Shown here: positions 20,861 to 31,745 of the stretch, in pieces
How the letters are laid out: every line of letters begins with the position of its first letter
Position numbering within the stretch: position 1 is the first letter of the stretch
Source of the DNA: Prorocentrum cordatum
Lineage: Eukaryota; Sar; Dinophyceae; Prorocentrales; Prorocentraceae
NCBI GenBank assembly: GCA_963575745.1
Contig: CAUYUJ010003649.1
Location: 1-64,000, forward strand
Length of the DNA: 64,000 nucleotides
Direction: 5' to 3'
Notes under the pieces: generated by a model
Database searches by the model: none
Told to the model about the DNA's origin: nothing
Seen by the model: the letters and a program-made list of their open reading frames with translations, nothing else
Program-made: the position numbers and the translations under genes

Positions 20861-22420
20861 TGGTCCAATGCCCCCTCGCTCTTCCACTTGTGCTTCCCTT
20901 CCCTCTCCTGGAGGATGCCCACTGAAATCATTGAAGTCGTCGCTGCCGCCGTCTTTCGCGCCCCCCGTCCACGTTGACTCGCTCTTACACCCATCTGTTC
21001 ACGGACAAAGGTCTTCAGCGAGAAGCGACAGAAGTATGAGATGCACATATGGGGAGCTCCACGCAGTGAACCACTTCCATGCGCAGGCCCCCCCAGAGCT
21101 CGGAAGCCATTTCCCGGAGACACTTCTGGCTCCCGCCTCTCTCCCCCGGCCGAGCGTCGGCCCCCGGAGGCCGAACGCCGCCAGCAGAAACGTGCCGCAG
21201 CGATTCTTCCCTTAAGGGGGCCCCTCGGGGCGGAAGGCGGGCTCGCCTCCGCCCCGCCGCGGCGGCGCGGCAGCTGCGACCCGCCCGCCTCCCCGCCGCC
21301 GCCGCCGCCGCCCGGCCCCGGCAGAGGAGCCGGCGCCGCCGAGCCGGGCCTCTGCCGCGAGGCGCGGGCCCGAGCGCGCGCGGCGGCGGCGGCGGCGGCG
21401 CCCGAGGGACCCGTGCGCGCGCGGCGCCGGCGCCCGCAGGGCGGGGCCTCTGCGGGGGGTTTCGCGCCCGCGGCTTGCTCCGCGGCGCCGTGCTTCCCCG
21501 GACGTGCTCGCGTGCAACGAGCCGTGTGAAGGGTCCTTCGTCGTCTCGTGCCTCTGGGGGCCCTTCGAAGGGCCCCGGTAGGCCGGTCCCGGGGAGCGGG
21601 TCGGGGCGTCCGGGGTCCCCGTACAGAACACGTCAGGACATCGCATGTCTGGGTGTGCATGTTCTGGGCGGGTCCTGCCTCATTCACGTTTCCCGCGTCC
21701 TCTTCTGCTGTGCCTCAATTCGTTCCCCGCGTGTCCCGCCTCTAGCCCGACCGGCGCCTGCATCAGCTTCGACTCGTTTGCGCCCGCTTACTCAAAGAGC
21801 TTGGATGTGCACGACCCAGACCCCCGACGTCATGATTTTGTGCATGACGTCGATCCCCAGATGACTCGACCCATTCCCCGGGACCGGTTTTTCGTCCTGA
21901 GCCTTTGTTTGACGGCCCCGAGGCCCGGTGATGGCCCACGAGGCGCAGCGCAAAATAGCGACCTCTCTCCCGTCATGTTTTTTGTCTGCAGGAGATCTGC
22001 GTCGACGGCGGATTGCGTAGATGCGGATCGGCTTCCTTGGGCATGGTGGTGTATGGCGTGGATGGGCAGGGGCGTTTCGAGGTAGGGCGTGCTTCGCGGA
22101 GACTCACCAACACTGTCGGCATTCCAATCCGTAGCAACAGCGTTTGACTGGATGGTAGACATGTCAGTGACCACATTCTTTAACTTTGCCTTTTCCTTCC
22201 CCCTCCCCCTCGGTTTGTCCACCGGCCGCATTCATGCTCCACTCGCGGCAGACACGTGTTGCTGCTGAGCCCTGACGGCTGTCTGGTACAAGCCCCCGGG
22301 GTCGTCGTGAGCCCACGGCGTCATGACACAGAGCCTTCCCTGGACCTTGCACGCGCACGACTGTGCCAGCGGACGTCCGAAAGACACAACGAAGGGCTCT
22401 GGGACTTCAGAAGTCTGGGC
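20861..22420. other. no gene seen; GC-rich core at 21220-21530
   Basis: The core gives long open frames in several phases, rich in Arg, Ala, Gly and Pro, with no domain or codon signal. A fragment near 21860-21935 resembles other dispersed pieces at 5230-5310 (inverted) and 38560-38650. Confidence 0.4.
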
Positions 22421-22530
22421 TGGGGGCCCAGAGAATATACACCACCACGTCGATTCCTCTTCTCTCCTCTTTCCAGCGAGAGGGATGGGGGGGAGGGAGG
22501 TGGTGGTGGTGTATATTTTGGGGCCCCCTA
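22421..22530. mobile_element. foldback element 2 (110 bp) with TSD TGGGC
   Basis: The left arm GGGGGCCCAGAGAATATACA and right arm TGTATATTTTGGGGCCCCC are inverted, joined through CCACCAC / GTGGTGG. Perfect 5-bp direct repeats TGGGC flank it (22416-22420 and 22531-22535). No coding potential. Confidence 0.72.
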
Positions 22531-22685
22531 TGGGCGTGCACGACGTCGGGTGCCTGGCGCGTGCGCGGCTTCCGGCCAGCCCCGGCGGGGGGGCTGCCCA
22601 CGGGCGGGGCAACCCGTGGCGGCCTCGGCACCCATCGCCGCCGTCCGTCGGGGGCGGGTGGTGACTGACCCTGGACATCCCAGAC

Positions 22686-22848
22686 TCAGGAGGGGAAAAA
22701 ACACACAGACACAATTCATCGTCGATTCCAAAGAAAATGTGGGAAAATATGGGAAGTGGGGGGGAAGACAGAAACCCAGAAAATATAGGAAAATATAGGG
22801 AGTACTTTTATTTGTGTGTATTTATTTGTGTGTCCCAGGGCCCCTTCA
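22686..22848 (+). mobile_element. TIR-D element, copy 1 (163 bp), perfect TSD CAGAC
   Basis: Starts TCAGGAGGGGAAA, carries ACACACAGACAC and several GGGAAAATATGGG-like motifs, and ends TGTGTCCCAGGGCCCCTTCA. The ends are imperfect inverted repeats. CAGAC flanks it exactly (22681-22685, 22849-22853). Same family as 37736, 38007 and 62774. Confidence 0.82.
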
Positions 22849-23049
22849 CAGACCCCCTCGAGCAAAGGAACGATCACGACGGCAGGCTTTTCGCTGTTTT
22901 TGGCTTCCAGGGCTCCCTCGCCTTGCCTCGGGACCGCCCAGAGACGACTCGGGATGCAAAGCCGGTGCCGGGGAGTGGGTCGAGACCTCTGGGAGTCGAC
23001 GCTGTGGAAAAATCATGACGTCGGAGGGCTTGGGGTGGTGGCAGGAGCA

Positions 23050-23172
23050 GGAGGAGGAGGAGGAGGAGGAGGAGGAGGATGATGATGAGGAGGAGGAGGA
23101 GGAGGAGGAGGAGGAGGGGGAGGGGGAGGAGGGGGAGGAGGAGGAGGAGGAGGAGGAGGAGGAGGAGGAACT
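23050..23172. repeat. GGA microsatellite
   Basis: (GGA)n with GAT and GGG interruptions. Confidence 0.92.
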
Positions 23173-23474
23173 GGACCACCTCCCCCTCGAACTTGTGGTG
23201 GTGGTGATGGAGAACAGGCCCATCATCGTGAGAAAAAAGCAAGGACTCCAGGAGTTTCGCCGTTTTCGGCCTGTCGGGGCCTGCCCTCCTTTCAGGGCCC
23301 CCGCCGTGCGCCGGGGCCGTCAGAGATCGGCTCGGGACGAGAAGCCTGCCCTGGGGGAAAGGGTCGGGACTTTCGGGGACCGCGTGTCGAAAGAGCAGGA
23401 CGTCGCATGAGTTGGACTGCAGGGGGGGGGGTCCTCCTACCTGGGGCCATGATGCCTCTCCGGATTCCATGGCC

Positions 23475-23545
23475 GCTTCCATCTCCTCCTCCTCCTCCTC
23501 CTCCTCCTCCTCATCCATCTCCTCCTCCTCCTCCTCCTTCTTGTT
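23475..23545. repeat. TCC microsatellite
   Basis: (TCC)n interrupted by TCATCCATC. Confidence 0.92.
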
Positions 23546-24030
23546 TGATGGCGCCCCTTGGCCCCTCCCTTGGCTGCGCACGTGCCCTCCAGCCATGGTG
23601 TGCGAGCCCGACCCTCTGCTGGAAGCCCCCTGCGCACCGCGGGTGCCCGTCCAGACCGCCGTCGGACTGCTTCACTCCATTCGGGGGTGGACAGAGCCCC
23701 CAACAGTGACACGTCGATTAGTGAATTGTCCGTTTTCGGTTCTCGAGAGGGCGCCGTGGCCGTTATTTTCCAGGCTTGCGCCCGCCAGGTTTGTGCCTCA
23801 GGTCGTTTTCACTAAACCACGTTTTACTAAAGGGGGGTCTGTCCATCCCCAATCCATCTTGGCGTGGTTCCTCCGCTTCCCGAGGGCCAGAGGGATAGGC
23901 ATGACACAGTTTTCCGAGGTCCGCGCGGACTGCCAGGGCTGGCGCTGCCCCTCCCTGGTGGCGGCGGGAAGGCATTCACATTTGACACGGGGTCCCTACC
24001 CCAGGACCCCCAGGGCGGTCTCCTGATATA
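23546..24030. other. no gene seen
   Basis: No recognisable coding or repeat structure. Confidence 0.4.
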
Positions 24031-24128
24031 GGCATGTAAGCGTATGCGTATGTATGTATGCATGCATACATGTACGTTTGTCTGTATGTAGTATGTTTCT
24101 GTGTATGTATGTGTGTATGTGTGCATGC

Positions 24129-24160
<32 letters not shown>

Positions 24161-25745
24161 GTGTATGTATGTATGTATGTATGTATGTATGTATATATGT
24201 ATGTATGTATGTATACATGTCTGTATTCAAACGCGTATGTATGCATGGATGTATGCATGCATGCATGTATGTATGTATGTATGCATGCGTGAGTATATAT
24301 GAATGCATGTAGGTATATATATATATACATACATATATATATATTCATACATGCATATATGTATGTATGTTTGTATGCACATCTGTATGTACGTACGCAT
24401 ACAAAAACAAATGTAGGCATATGTGTATGTATGTGTACACGTATGCATGCCTATACTAATTTATGTATGTGTATGATTATGTAGGCATGCTTGTATGAAA
24501 ATATGTATGTATGGATGAACGGATTGATTGATGGATGAGTATAGGTACGTATGTACATATGTGGATCGGTAGATCTGTACATATGCATGTATGCATGTAT
24601 GTGTGACCTATGTTTGCATGCATTTATGTACGTCTGCATATGTCTGTCTGCATACATGTATGCATGTATATAAGCATCGATGTATGTACGTACGTATGTA
24701 GGTTTGGCTGCACGCACGCATACATGTATGTATGCATGCGGGCGTGTTCGTATGTATATCCGTTTATGAGTGTGCATGTATGTCTGTCTTCCTGTATGTA
24801 TGTATAGATGGACGGATGGATGGGTGGATGGATGTACATCGGTAGGTAGGCAGGAAGGGAGGACGGCAGGTAGAAAGGTATGCATGCCTCCATGCATGTG
24901 TGCATGCATGCATGTAGGTATGGACGTATGCATGCATGTATCTCTGTATGTATGTATGTATGCGTGCATGTGTGTACGTAGAAATGTCTGTACTCATGTG
25001 TGTATGTATGTCTGTATGCATGCATGTATGTACACATATATGCTTGCATGATTGCATGCGTGCGTGCGCGTACGCATGTATGTATGCATGCATGCATGTG
25101 TGTACATGTATGTATGTATGGATATATGTATATACGCGTGCGTCGGTTTGTACGTATGTAAGTATGTATGCATGTAGGTATGTCTGTCTGCCTGTCTGTC
25201 TGTCTGTGTGCAGTTATGTATGAATGCATGCATGTATGTGTGTGAATAGGTATGTATGCATACATGTATGTCTGTCTGTATGTATGTATGTATGTATGCA
25301 TGTATGTGTGTATGCATGTATGTGTATGTATGGATTTACGGATGTATGTACGTATGCATATGTATGTGTGTAAGCATGTATGCATGTATGCATGTATGCA
25401 TGTAATTGTATGCATGTATGTATGCATGTACGTACGCATTGAAGCATGTATGTGTACATGCATGTTCACATGTGTGTATGCATGTGTGCATGTAATGATG
25501 AATGCATGCATGTACATGAGTGTGTATGTCTGACTGTCTGCATGTATGTATGTATTGATGTATGTATGTATGGCTGGATGGATGGATGTAGGTAGGTAGG
25601 TATGTCGGAAGGTAGGTCGGTAGGTATGTAAGTAGGTAGGTAGGTTGGTCGGTAGCTGGGCATGTATGTATGTATGTATGTATGTATGCATGTAAGTAGG
25701 TATGAAGGTGTGTACGTGTGTGTATGTATGTAGGTATGTATGTTC
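24031..25745. repeat. ATGT tetranucleotide satellite, 1.7 kb
   Basis: Imperfect (TATG)n with stretches of GCATGCATG, TAGG and GGATGGAT. Met/Tyr/Val/Cys frames on one strand and His/Tyr/Thr/Ile frames on the other are artefacts. Confidence 0.95.
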
Positions 25746-25824
25746 CCGTATCAGAGCTTGCCTCTGTAGGGGTCCTAGCGGATTCATATGGTTAGGTGAG
25801 GTTTGTCACCGATTTCCGCGGCCC

Positions 25825-25905
25825 GCCCGGGTGCCCGGGTGCCCGGGTGCCCATGTGCGGGGGTGCCCAGTTGCCCGGGTGCCCAGGTGCCCGGGTGCCT
25901 TACAG
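25825..25905. repeat. GTGCCCGG octamer repeat
   Basis: About eight units of GTGCCCGG with a few substitutions. Confidence 0.85.
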
Positions 25906-26578
25906 CCCTAGCCCTATAGCCCTATAGCCCTATAGCCTTGTAGCCCAATAGTCCCATAGCCCAATAGCCCCATAGCCTCATAGCCCAATGGCATCATAGC
26001 CCAATAGCCCAATAGTCCTACAGCCCAATAGCCCTATAGCCCTATAGCCCCATAGCCTTATAGCCTTATAGCCCTATAGCCCTATCGCCCTAGAGTCATT
26101 TAGCCCTATAGCCCTATAGCCCAATAGTCCTGTAGCACAATAGCCCTATAGCCCTATAGCTCTATATCCCTATAGCCCTATAGCCCTATATCCTTTTAGC
26201 CTTCTATCCCCATAGCTCTATAGCGCTATAGCCCTATAGCTCTATAGCTCTCTCTATCTATAGCCCTATAGCCCTATAGCATCGTAGCCCTATATCCCTA
26301 TAGCCCTATAGTCCTATGCTCCTATAGCCCTATAGCCCCACAGCGCTATATACTCATAGCCCTATGGCCCTATAGCCCTATAGCCCCACAGCCCCAGAGC
26401 ACTATAGCTCTACATCCCTTTATCCCTACAGCCCCACAGCCCTATGGCCCTATAGCCCTATAGCCCTATAGCCCTATAGACCTATGGCCCTCTGGCCCTG
26501 TAGCCTATAGGCCCATATCCCCATAGCCCCATAGCCCCATTGTCCTATAGCCCAATAGCGCCATAGCCCTATAGCCCT
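25906..26578. repeat. TAGCCCTA octamer satellite
   Basis: About 80 units of an 8-bp repeat with scattered variants. Not the TTTAGGG telomere repeat, although it shares TAGGG on the other strand. Confidence 0.92.
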
Positions 26579-26594
26579 ACACATGACTTTGATT

Positions 26595-27619
26595 TGTGTT
26601 TTCTTCTGTATCACATGCATGTATTAATGTATGCATGTAGGTAGACAGGAAGGTATATATGATATATGTATGCATGTCTGCATGTATGTAGGCATGTATG
26701 TGTACGAGTGTGTTTGTTTGTCTGTACGTATGCGTGTATTTATGTATGTATGTATTGGTGGCTGGATGGATGGACGGAGGGATGGATGGATGTAGGTAGG
26801 TAGGTATGCAGGTACATAGGTCGGTAGGTCGGCAAGTACGTTTGCGTGTATATATAAGCATGAATGAGTGCATGTTTGTATGCATATATGTAGGTATGCA
26901 TATATGTATGTGTATATTTTTGTTTGTCTGCCTGTCTGTCTGTCTGTCTGTCTGCATTTATGCATGTATGCATGTATGTAGATATGTGTACATACTTGTA
27001 TGTACGTATGTATGTATGCATGAATGCATGCATTTAGGTATGTATGCATGTATGTATGTATGAGTGCATTCATGTGTGCAGGTATGTATGCATGCATGCA
27101 TGTATGTATGTTAGTATGTATGTATTATGTATGTATGTATGTCTGTGTGTGCTGTGTACGTGTGTTTATGTGTGTACGTAGGTGGGTAAGCAGGTAGATC
27201 GGTAAGTAGGTAGGTCGGCAGGTAGGTATGTGCGCATGCACGTACGTATGCATGCATGCATGCATGCATGCAATTATGCATGTCTGTCTGCATGTGTACG
27301 TATTTTACACAGATTTGTATACATGTTGTCATGCATATGTATATATTTAGACATGTATGTATAGGCATGCATGTATGTATGTATGTATGTATGTATGCAT
27401 GCATGCATGCATGCATGCATGCATGCATGTCTGTCTGTCTGTATGTATGTATGTATGTATGTCTGTCTGTCTGTCTGTCTGTATGTATGTATGTATGTAT
27501 GTATGTATGTATGTATGTATGTATGTATGTATGTATGTATGTATGTGTGTGTGTATCTATGTATCTATGTATGTGTGTAGGTGTGGATGTGTGTATGTGT
27601 GTTTGTGTATATACATAGG

Positions 27620-27654
<35 letters not shown>

Positions 27655-27665
27655 GTATACTCATG
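26595..27665. repeat. ATGT tetranucleotide satellite, second block
   Basis: Same class as 24031-25745; perfect (TATG)n at 27480-27545 and a TA-rich end at 27610-27655. The two blocks are split by the TAGCCCTA satellite. Confidence 0.95.
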
Positions 27666-27936
27666 TACGTATGTGGGAGATCCTGGCTCCAGGCCCCCTG
27701 GGCTGGGACCTCCCTCGTGCTTTGGTGCCCCCTCTCCCCGGGGGACCTCCCCGGGCGACCCCCCCCAGGGGGGGGGGGGGTCCAGACCGCCCGAGGCCCG
27801 GCCGAGGTAGCACGAGAGGGCCTCCGACGGGCCCCCGAGGCCCCGACCAGGAAGGGCGCCCCACGGGAGCTCCAGGGCGGCCTCGTGTGCTGAGGCGCGT
27901 CAGTTATTGCTCAATCGGGCCACCCACCCGCCCCGC
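27666..27936. other. no gene seen
   Basis: GC-rich, with a poly-G run at 27768-27780. Confidence 0.4.
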
Positions 27937-27941
27937 CCACC

Positions 27942-28025
27942 TAGGGGGCCGCATGCGAACCCTACCCCTACCCCCCACGATTTCTGAGGGGGGGGGTAGG
28001 GGCAGGGTTCGCATGCGGCCCCCTA
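27942..28025. mobile_element. foldback element 3 (84 bp) with TSD CCACC
   Basis: Nearly perfect arms of about 36 bp (TAGGGGGCCGCATGCGAACC against its complement) enclose a loop of about 12 bases. CCACC repeats flank it exactly (27937-27941, 28026-28030). Confidence 0.75.
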
Positions 28026-28418
28026 CCACCACGGCCCGAGCGGCGACAGGAGCAGCAGGGAGCCCGGGCGGAAAGCTGAGGCGCTGGGACGAGGTTGGCG
28101 GCGAGAGAGCCGAGAGGCAGCAGGAGAGGATGGTTCTCTCAGAGCTGTCGGTGATGCAATCTTGTTTGTACCCTTTGCAGAGGCAACGAGTTGACCATAG
28201 GTCACATCTTCGTTCAACGCTGCCGTGTCCTCGCACGGCGCTACACAGTTGTCATATCGTGGTGAATCTGTTCGGCAAACCCCACACACTAGAATTCTGT
28301 AAAGTGGAAGATTCTGAATTATTTGTGCCCTGGGCTGCAGCACGTGAGAGACGGCCAACTTCCGCTCGCGGCCCACCCCGATGCTGCCGAAAAAAGAGAC
28401 TCCCCCTTCAGTAGCAGC
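28026..28418. other. no gene confidently seen
   Basis: Lower GC than the neighbourhood. It lies downstream of the minus-strand membrane-protein pseudogene and may include its 3' part, but no frame can be assigned. Confidence 0.35.
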
Positions 28419-29415
28419 TCAGGGCCGACTCCCGCTCGCGAAACGAAACCAGTCCCACTGCATGTAGATCGTGCGACCAAGACGATACCAACTCGGAGGA
28501 GCAACCACGGGCAGGCGAAGAGTCTCCTCCGACGTCACAGGCGTGCGCACCATTGCCGCATCAACTGCTCCTGGGATTGCACCGTGCACTCGAGCTAACA
28601 TCTTCTCAAGCTCCTATCCGGGGTCCGAAACTGCTATCACTCACAACGGGTTCGCCCAGCGCGCGGTGAAATCAGGAGAGGCGTAGTAGATGCGCATCGC
28701 CGAGTAGAAATCTTCCACAAGCATGATCTCCCAGTCCCAGATGTAGAACCGGTTCGAGTAGTTCAGCCTGGCAGTGAGACGCGAGGCTGACGGAGATCGC
28801 GCTGATACTGAACGTGGGGCGGCCCACAGCTCAGCAGACAAGTCTGGTGGGACATCCTCCAAGGTCCGGGCCACTTCATTCTGGTCGGGCTCGTGCTGCA
28901 AGTAGTGGATGGACGATTCGACCACGTACTGGCCCCCCGTCACGTCAAGATGGCAATCAACCAGGGCAATTCCACTCCAAGCTACGTCAAACACGCCCAT
29001 CGAATTTCGCGCCAGAGATAGCGCCGCATTGCTCCCAGCTAGGGTTAGCTTCTCCGCCAGCGTCCGCCACGTCCTCTACGAAGACCACCGCCGCATCCGC
29101 GCTGCGCGCCAAGATGGGAAACACGAAGGCCAGGCAAACGATGGCGAGGATGAGGAACAGCAAGAGCGGCACCCAGAACTGGCCGAGCACGCCGAAGCAC
29201 TTGCCGAGGCTACGCAACCACGCAAACCCCGACGCCTTCCTGACCCTCTTCCCTGGTGGCCCCATGTAGCCGTGGCCCAGGTCCATGGGAGGTCCCGGAA
29301 CCGAGCGCGCTGCCATCGAAGCGGGCACCACCGGTGCCATTGGCGGGGTCAAGATTCCTGTTGACTTCGGCAAAGGCGTGGGCGTGCTTGCCCGCGAAGT
29401 TGCTGCGGCCACCAC
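28419..29415 (-). pseudogene. degenerate single-span membrane protein, unknown family
   Basis: I do not recognise the family. The first block (29415 down to about 28990) is Pro-rich and has one clear hydrophobic helix, WVPLLLFLILAIVCLAFVFP, at about residues 81-100 after a basic segment. A frameshift near 28990-29000 leads to a second block with GIALVDCHLDVTGGQYVVES and RFYIWDWEIMLVEDFYSAMR. That frame then meets two stops (TGA 28641-28643 and a TAG about 30 bases on) but continues protein-like through EETLRLPVVAPPSWYRLGRT to 28419. One frameshift plus two nonsense codons suggest a pseudogene; unrecognised introns are the alternative. It lies just downstream, on the same strand, of the retroelement remnant. 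Confidence 0.5.
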
Positions 29416-29676
29416 CCCTCCCAGCTCTTGGGCGTAGCAGGGGATTCCGGCGAAGTTCCGTGCGGACGGTGATGGCCCTTGTACTTGGCATTTAGACCAG
29501 ATCCCGGGGTACCCAGCCCTAGCCCTCGACCCACACTGTGCCCCTGGGGCTCATCTCCTTGAACACGAGTCGCTCCAATCACGTCCCCAGGCAGCTGCTG
29601 GGGTGCCACTCTGTAGTAGAAGGCGGACTCCAGAAAGTACTGGGCCCAGCATACCCCGAGGTCTTAAGTTGGGCAA

Positions 29677-30222
29677 CTATGTGATTCGCCCCGTGCGAAG
29701 ACTACTATCTGCAACCCAACGTCCAGCTTCACCGACTTCAAGGAAACTCATACCTTCAGCCCGGCTGTCCGAGGCCCAACCCGCACGAGGACTCTGGGGG
29801 CCCCATCCAACTTGCAAGCCCAACATGCCCCCGATCTGCTTGAGGACCCTCCGATAGGTGGCCAAGGAGTAGGGGAGCATCTGGAGATCTGGCGGGGTAT
29901 ACTTCCGGGCGACCCTGAGGGGCTCCACAATGTCCTGATCAGCCTTCCAAAGACGGGCCACTTGGGGCCGCTTGCTTTTAGTACCAGCCGTAGGAGCAAT
30001 ACTTACCGCAGCTCCTCCATCACCTCCTCCAGCATCCAATGCAAGCACAACGTCCTTTGGGCAGATACCAAGCAGCTGTGATGGCCTAAGTCCTGTATGA
30101 CATTGAAGTGCCACACCGAGCCCAAGACGAGGATGGCCCTGCGAGGACATGTTGACCCCGACTAGCTTTCCAGGAAGCTTTCCTAGAGGAGCATAATGTC
30201 GGCGATTGGTAGTACGCTGCAT
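29677..30222 (-). pseudogene. tyrosine recombinase catalytic-domain fragment
   Basis: The domain would cut and rejoin DNA through a Tyr nucleophile. HTGLRPSQLLGI carries the first catalytic Arg (residue 46 of the frame, codon near 30085-30087). SPRAGWASDSRAEGMSF and GRWVADSSLR match the second Arg region and the following Gly-Arg-Trp. The usual His three residues before the second Arg is Gln here, and the expected Tyr after SSLR is not in frame: a TAG follows six residues later. Length (181 residues) is near normal for this half. Together with upstream stops, this indicates an inactive copy. Confidence 0.6.
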
Positions 30223-30255
30223 TAATCACTGCCCTGGTCCACAGAAGCTTACTCT

Positions 30256-30480
30256 TCATCCTTGGAAAAAATGCTCGATTGAAGCGAGGGTGTTCACGAG
30301 CTTCGAAACCGTTAGATCACCACGTTCATTCTTATATTCCACTAACAAATCATCCCGTTCATCAGGCCCGCTAGGATGTAGGCCCCTCTCCAGGGCCCAA
30401 GTTGAAAACTCCAGCGCAGCCTTGCGATAGCTCTCCAGGGTACGCACCTGACCGCGGGCGGCCTGGCGGGGGTCAAGCCG
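30256..30480 (-). pseudogene. tyrosine recombinase N-terminal (SAM-like) domain fragment
   Basis: VRTLESYRKAALEFSTWALE, then DDLLVEYKNE and VSKLVNTLASIEHFF, read as the helical core-binding domain that precedes the catalytic domain in tyrosine recombinases. The frame ends at a TGA (30256-30258) and the catalytic block follows in the same frame after a further stop. Confidence 0.5.
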
Positions 30481-30883
30481 ACGAGGCCCGCACCTCCGCA
30501 TGCCGCCGACGACGAGACAGCGAATCTGCCGCCTGATGAGCGGTGCCCACCCAGGGCAGGCACAGTTTTCGGCCTGATGCCCCTGCCAGTCCACAGCTAT
30601 CGCGAAGAATGACGTTGAGCGCCGGGGCGGATGTGCGCCCCTTCGCGGCCGCCGCCGAGAGCGGCTCCTCGTCCTCCGTGATGCCCACGGCGGAGCCGCT
30701 CGCACCCGGCAAGGAGGCCAGGCCGCGGCACAGCCGAAGTACAGCTCGACCTCCAGCAGCTCGACCTCCACCAAGAATACTGTGGCCAGGTCGGTCCCGG
30801 CGTCCTCAGGCGAGCTCGCTCCACTTCTCGGCCTCGCTCTGCAAGAGTTCCCCCGGGGATCCTTGAAGCGGGGTTCCGCCTCC

Positions 30884-31153
30884 TCAGCTCGCGATCCGCC
30901 CGCTCCAGGTGGCAACGGTGCCGTTCAAGCGTGACACTGTGTGCCCTGGCTGGGTACCTGCCGCCACGAGCGCCTCCGCCTGCTCGTCGCTGATACTCGT
31001 AGCGACCATTCCGAAACCTCCGTGGTCATGGTTGTTGGCCCTTTCAGCGTCAGTCGCGAAAACCGGGGGCGCGGCCGGGAGGTCCAGCTCGCAGACCATC
31101 ATCGGTATGAGGGCCCGCATGTGATGAACTCTCTCCGTGCCGCCTTCCACCAC
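30884..31153 (-). pseudogene. RNase H-like fragment of the retroelement
   Basis: The motif PVFATDAE, followed by DHGGFGMVAT, matches the first strand and catalytic Asp of RNase H-like domains downstream of RT in DIRS-type and related elements. It is one frameshift out of register with the RT block upstream and with the recombinase block downstream. Remaining catalytic positions cannot be placed with confidence. Confidence 0.5.
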
Positions 31154-31452
31154 CGAACGACTTGGCCGGGGCTCTTCTCCAGCATCTCAAAGAGCACCGC
31201 TAGCAGGGACATGAGCTCCCGTCTCAACAGGGCTCCCCATAGCCAAGCTTCAACCACGGCTCGAAGTAATTCAACGTCTACCCAGCCCACCTCTAACAGC
31301 CAGCCCATCGCGTCATCAAGTAGAGCAGTTTACTGCGATTCCAGCCTGAAGCGAGGCGGGTAGTTGTCCATCTCATAGCCGATCACCTTGTCGCCTGCCT
31401 CCATCGTGGACTTCTCGTTGACCACAAGACCTTGGTCCTCCCAACTCTTGGC

Positions 31453-31542
<90 letters not shown>

Positions 31543-31745
31543 AATCATCATCATAATCATCATCATCATCATCATCATGAGGTCGTGGCTGGCCGCTCGA
31601 GCGCCTCCTCCCGGACGATCCGCGGAGACGCCTACGCCGTCATCGACGTGAACGTACACAGCATGGCGGTCCCGACTGATAAGCACCGTGCCACCTCTCT
31701 GGTACCGCTCGTTCATGATGTAGTTTGTGCCCTCTGACCGCTCCA
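31111..31745 (-). pseudogene. reverse transcriptase palm/thumb fragment with poly-Met expansion
   Basis: RT copies RNA into DNA during retrotransposition. The block contains AVYVHVDDGVGVS, matching the xDD active-site motif with His where Tyr/Phe is usual. About 15 residues later an in-frame run of about 40 codons, nearly all ATG, interrupts it; the frame then resumes with GLVVNEKSTMEAGDKVIGYE and PPRFRL, typical of the segment after the active site. An in-frame TAA follows RLESQ (31330-31332), and the same frame continues with WLWGALLRRELMSLLAVLFE and VVRWWKAARREF, which fit the connection to RNase H. The poly-Met tract and the stop argue against activity. Confidence 0.6.
31455..31580. repeat. 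CAT trinucleotide array inside the RT frame
   Basis: (CAT)n on the plus strand, read as (ATG)n in the minus-strand RT frame, with two ATA-type interruptions encoding Ile. The length is a multiple of 3, so the frame is kept. Confidence 0.95.

Noticed and set aside
20857-21687. 276-codon minus-strand frame
   Set aside because: Arg/Ala/Gly/Pro-rich reading of a GC-rich island with equally long frames in other phases.
24031-27665. Many Met-Tyr-Val-Cys and His-Thr-Tyr frames
   Set aside because: Translations of ATGT repeats.
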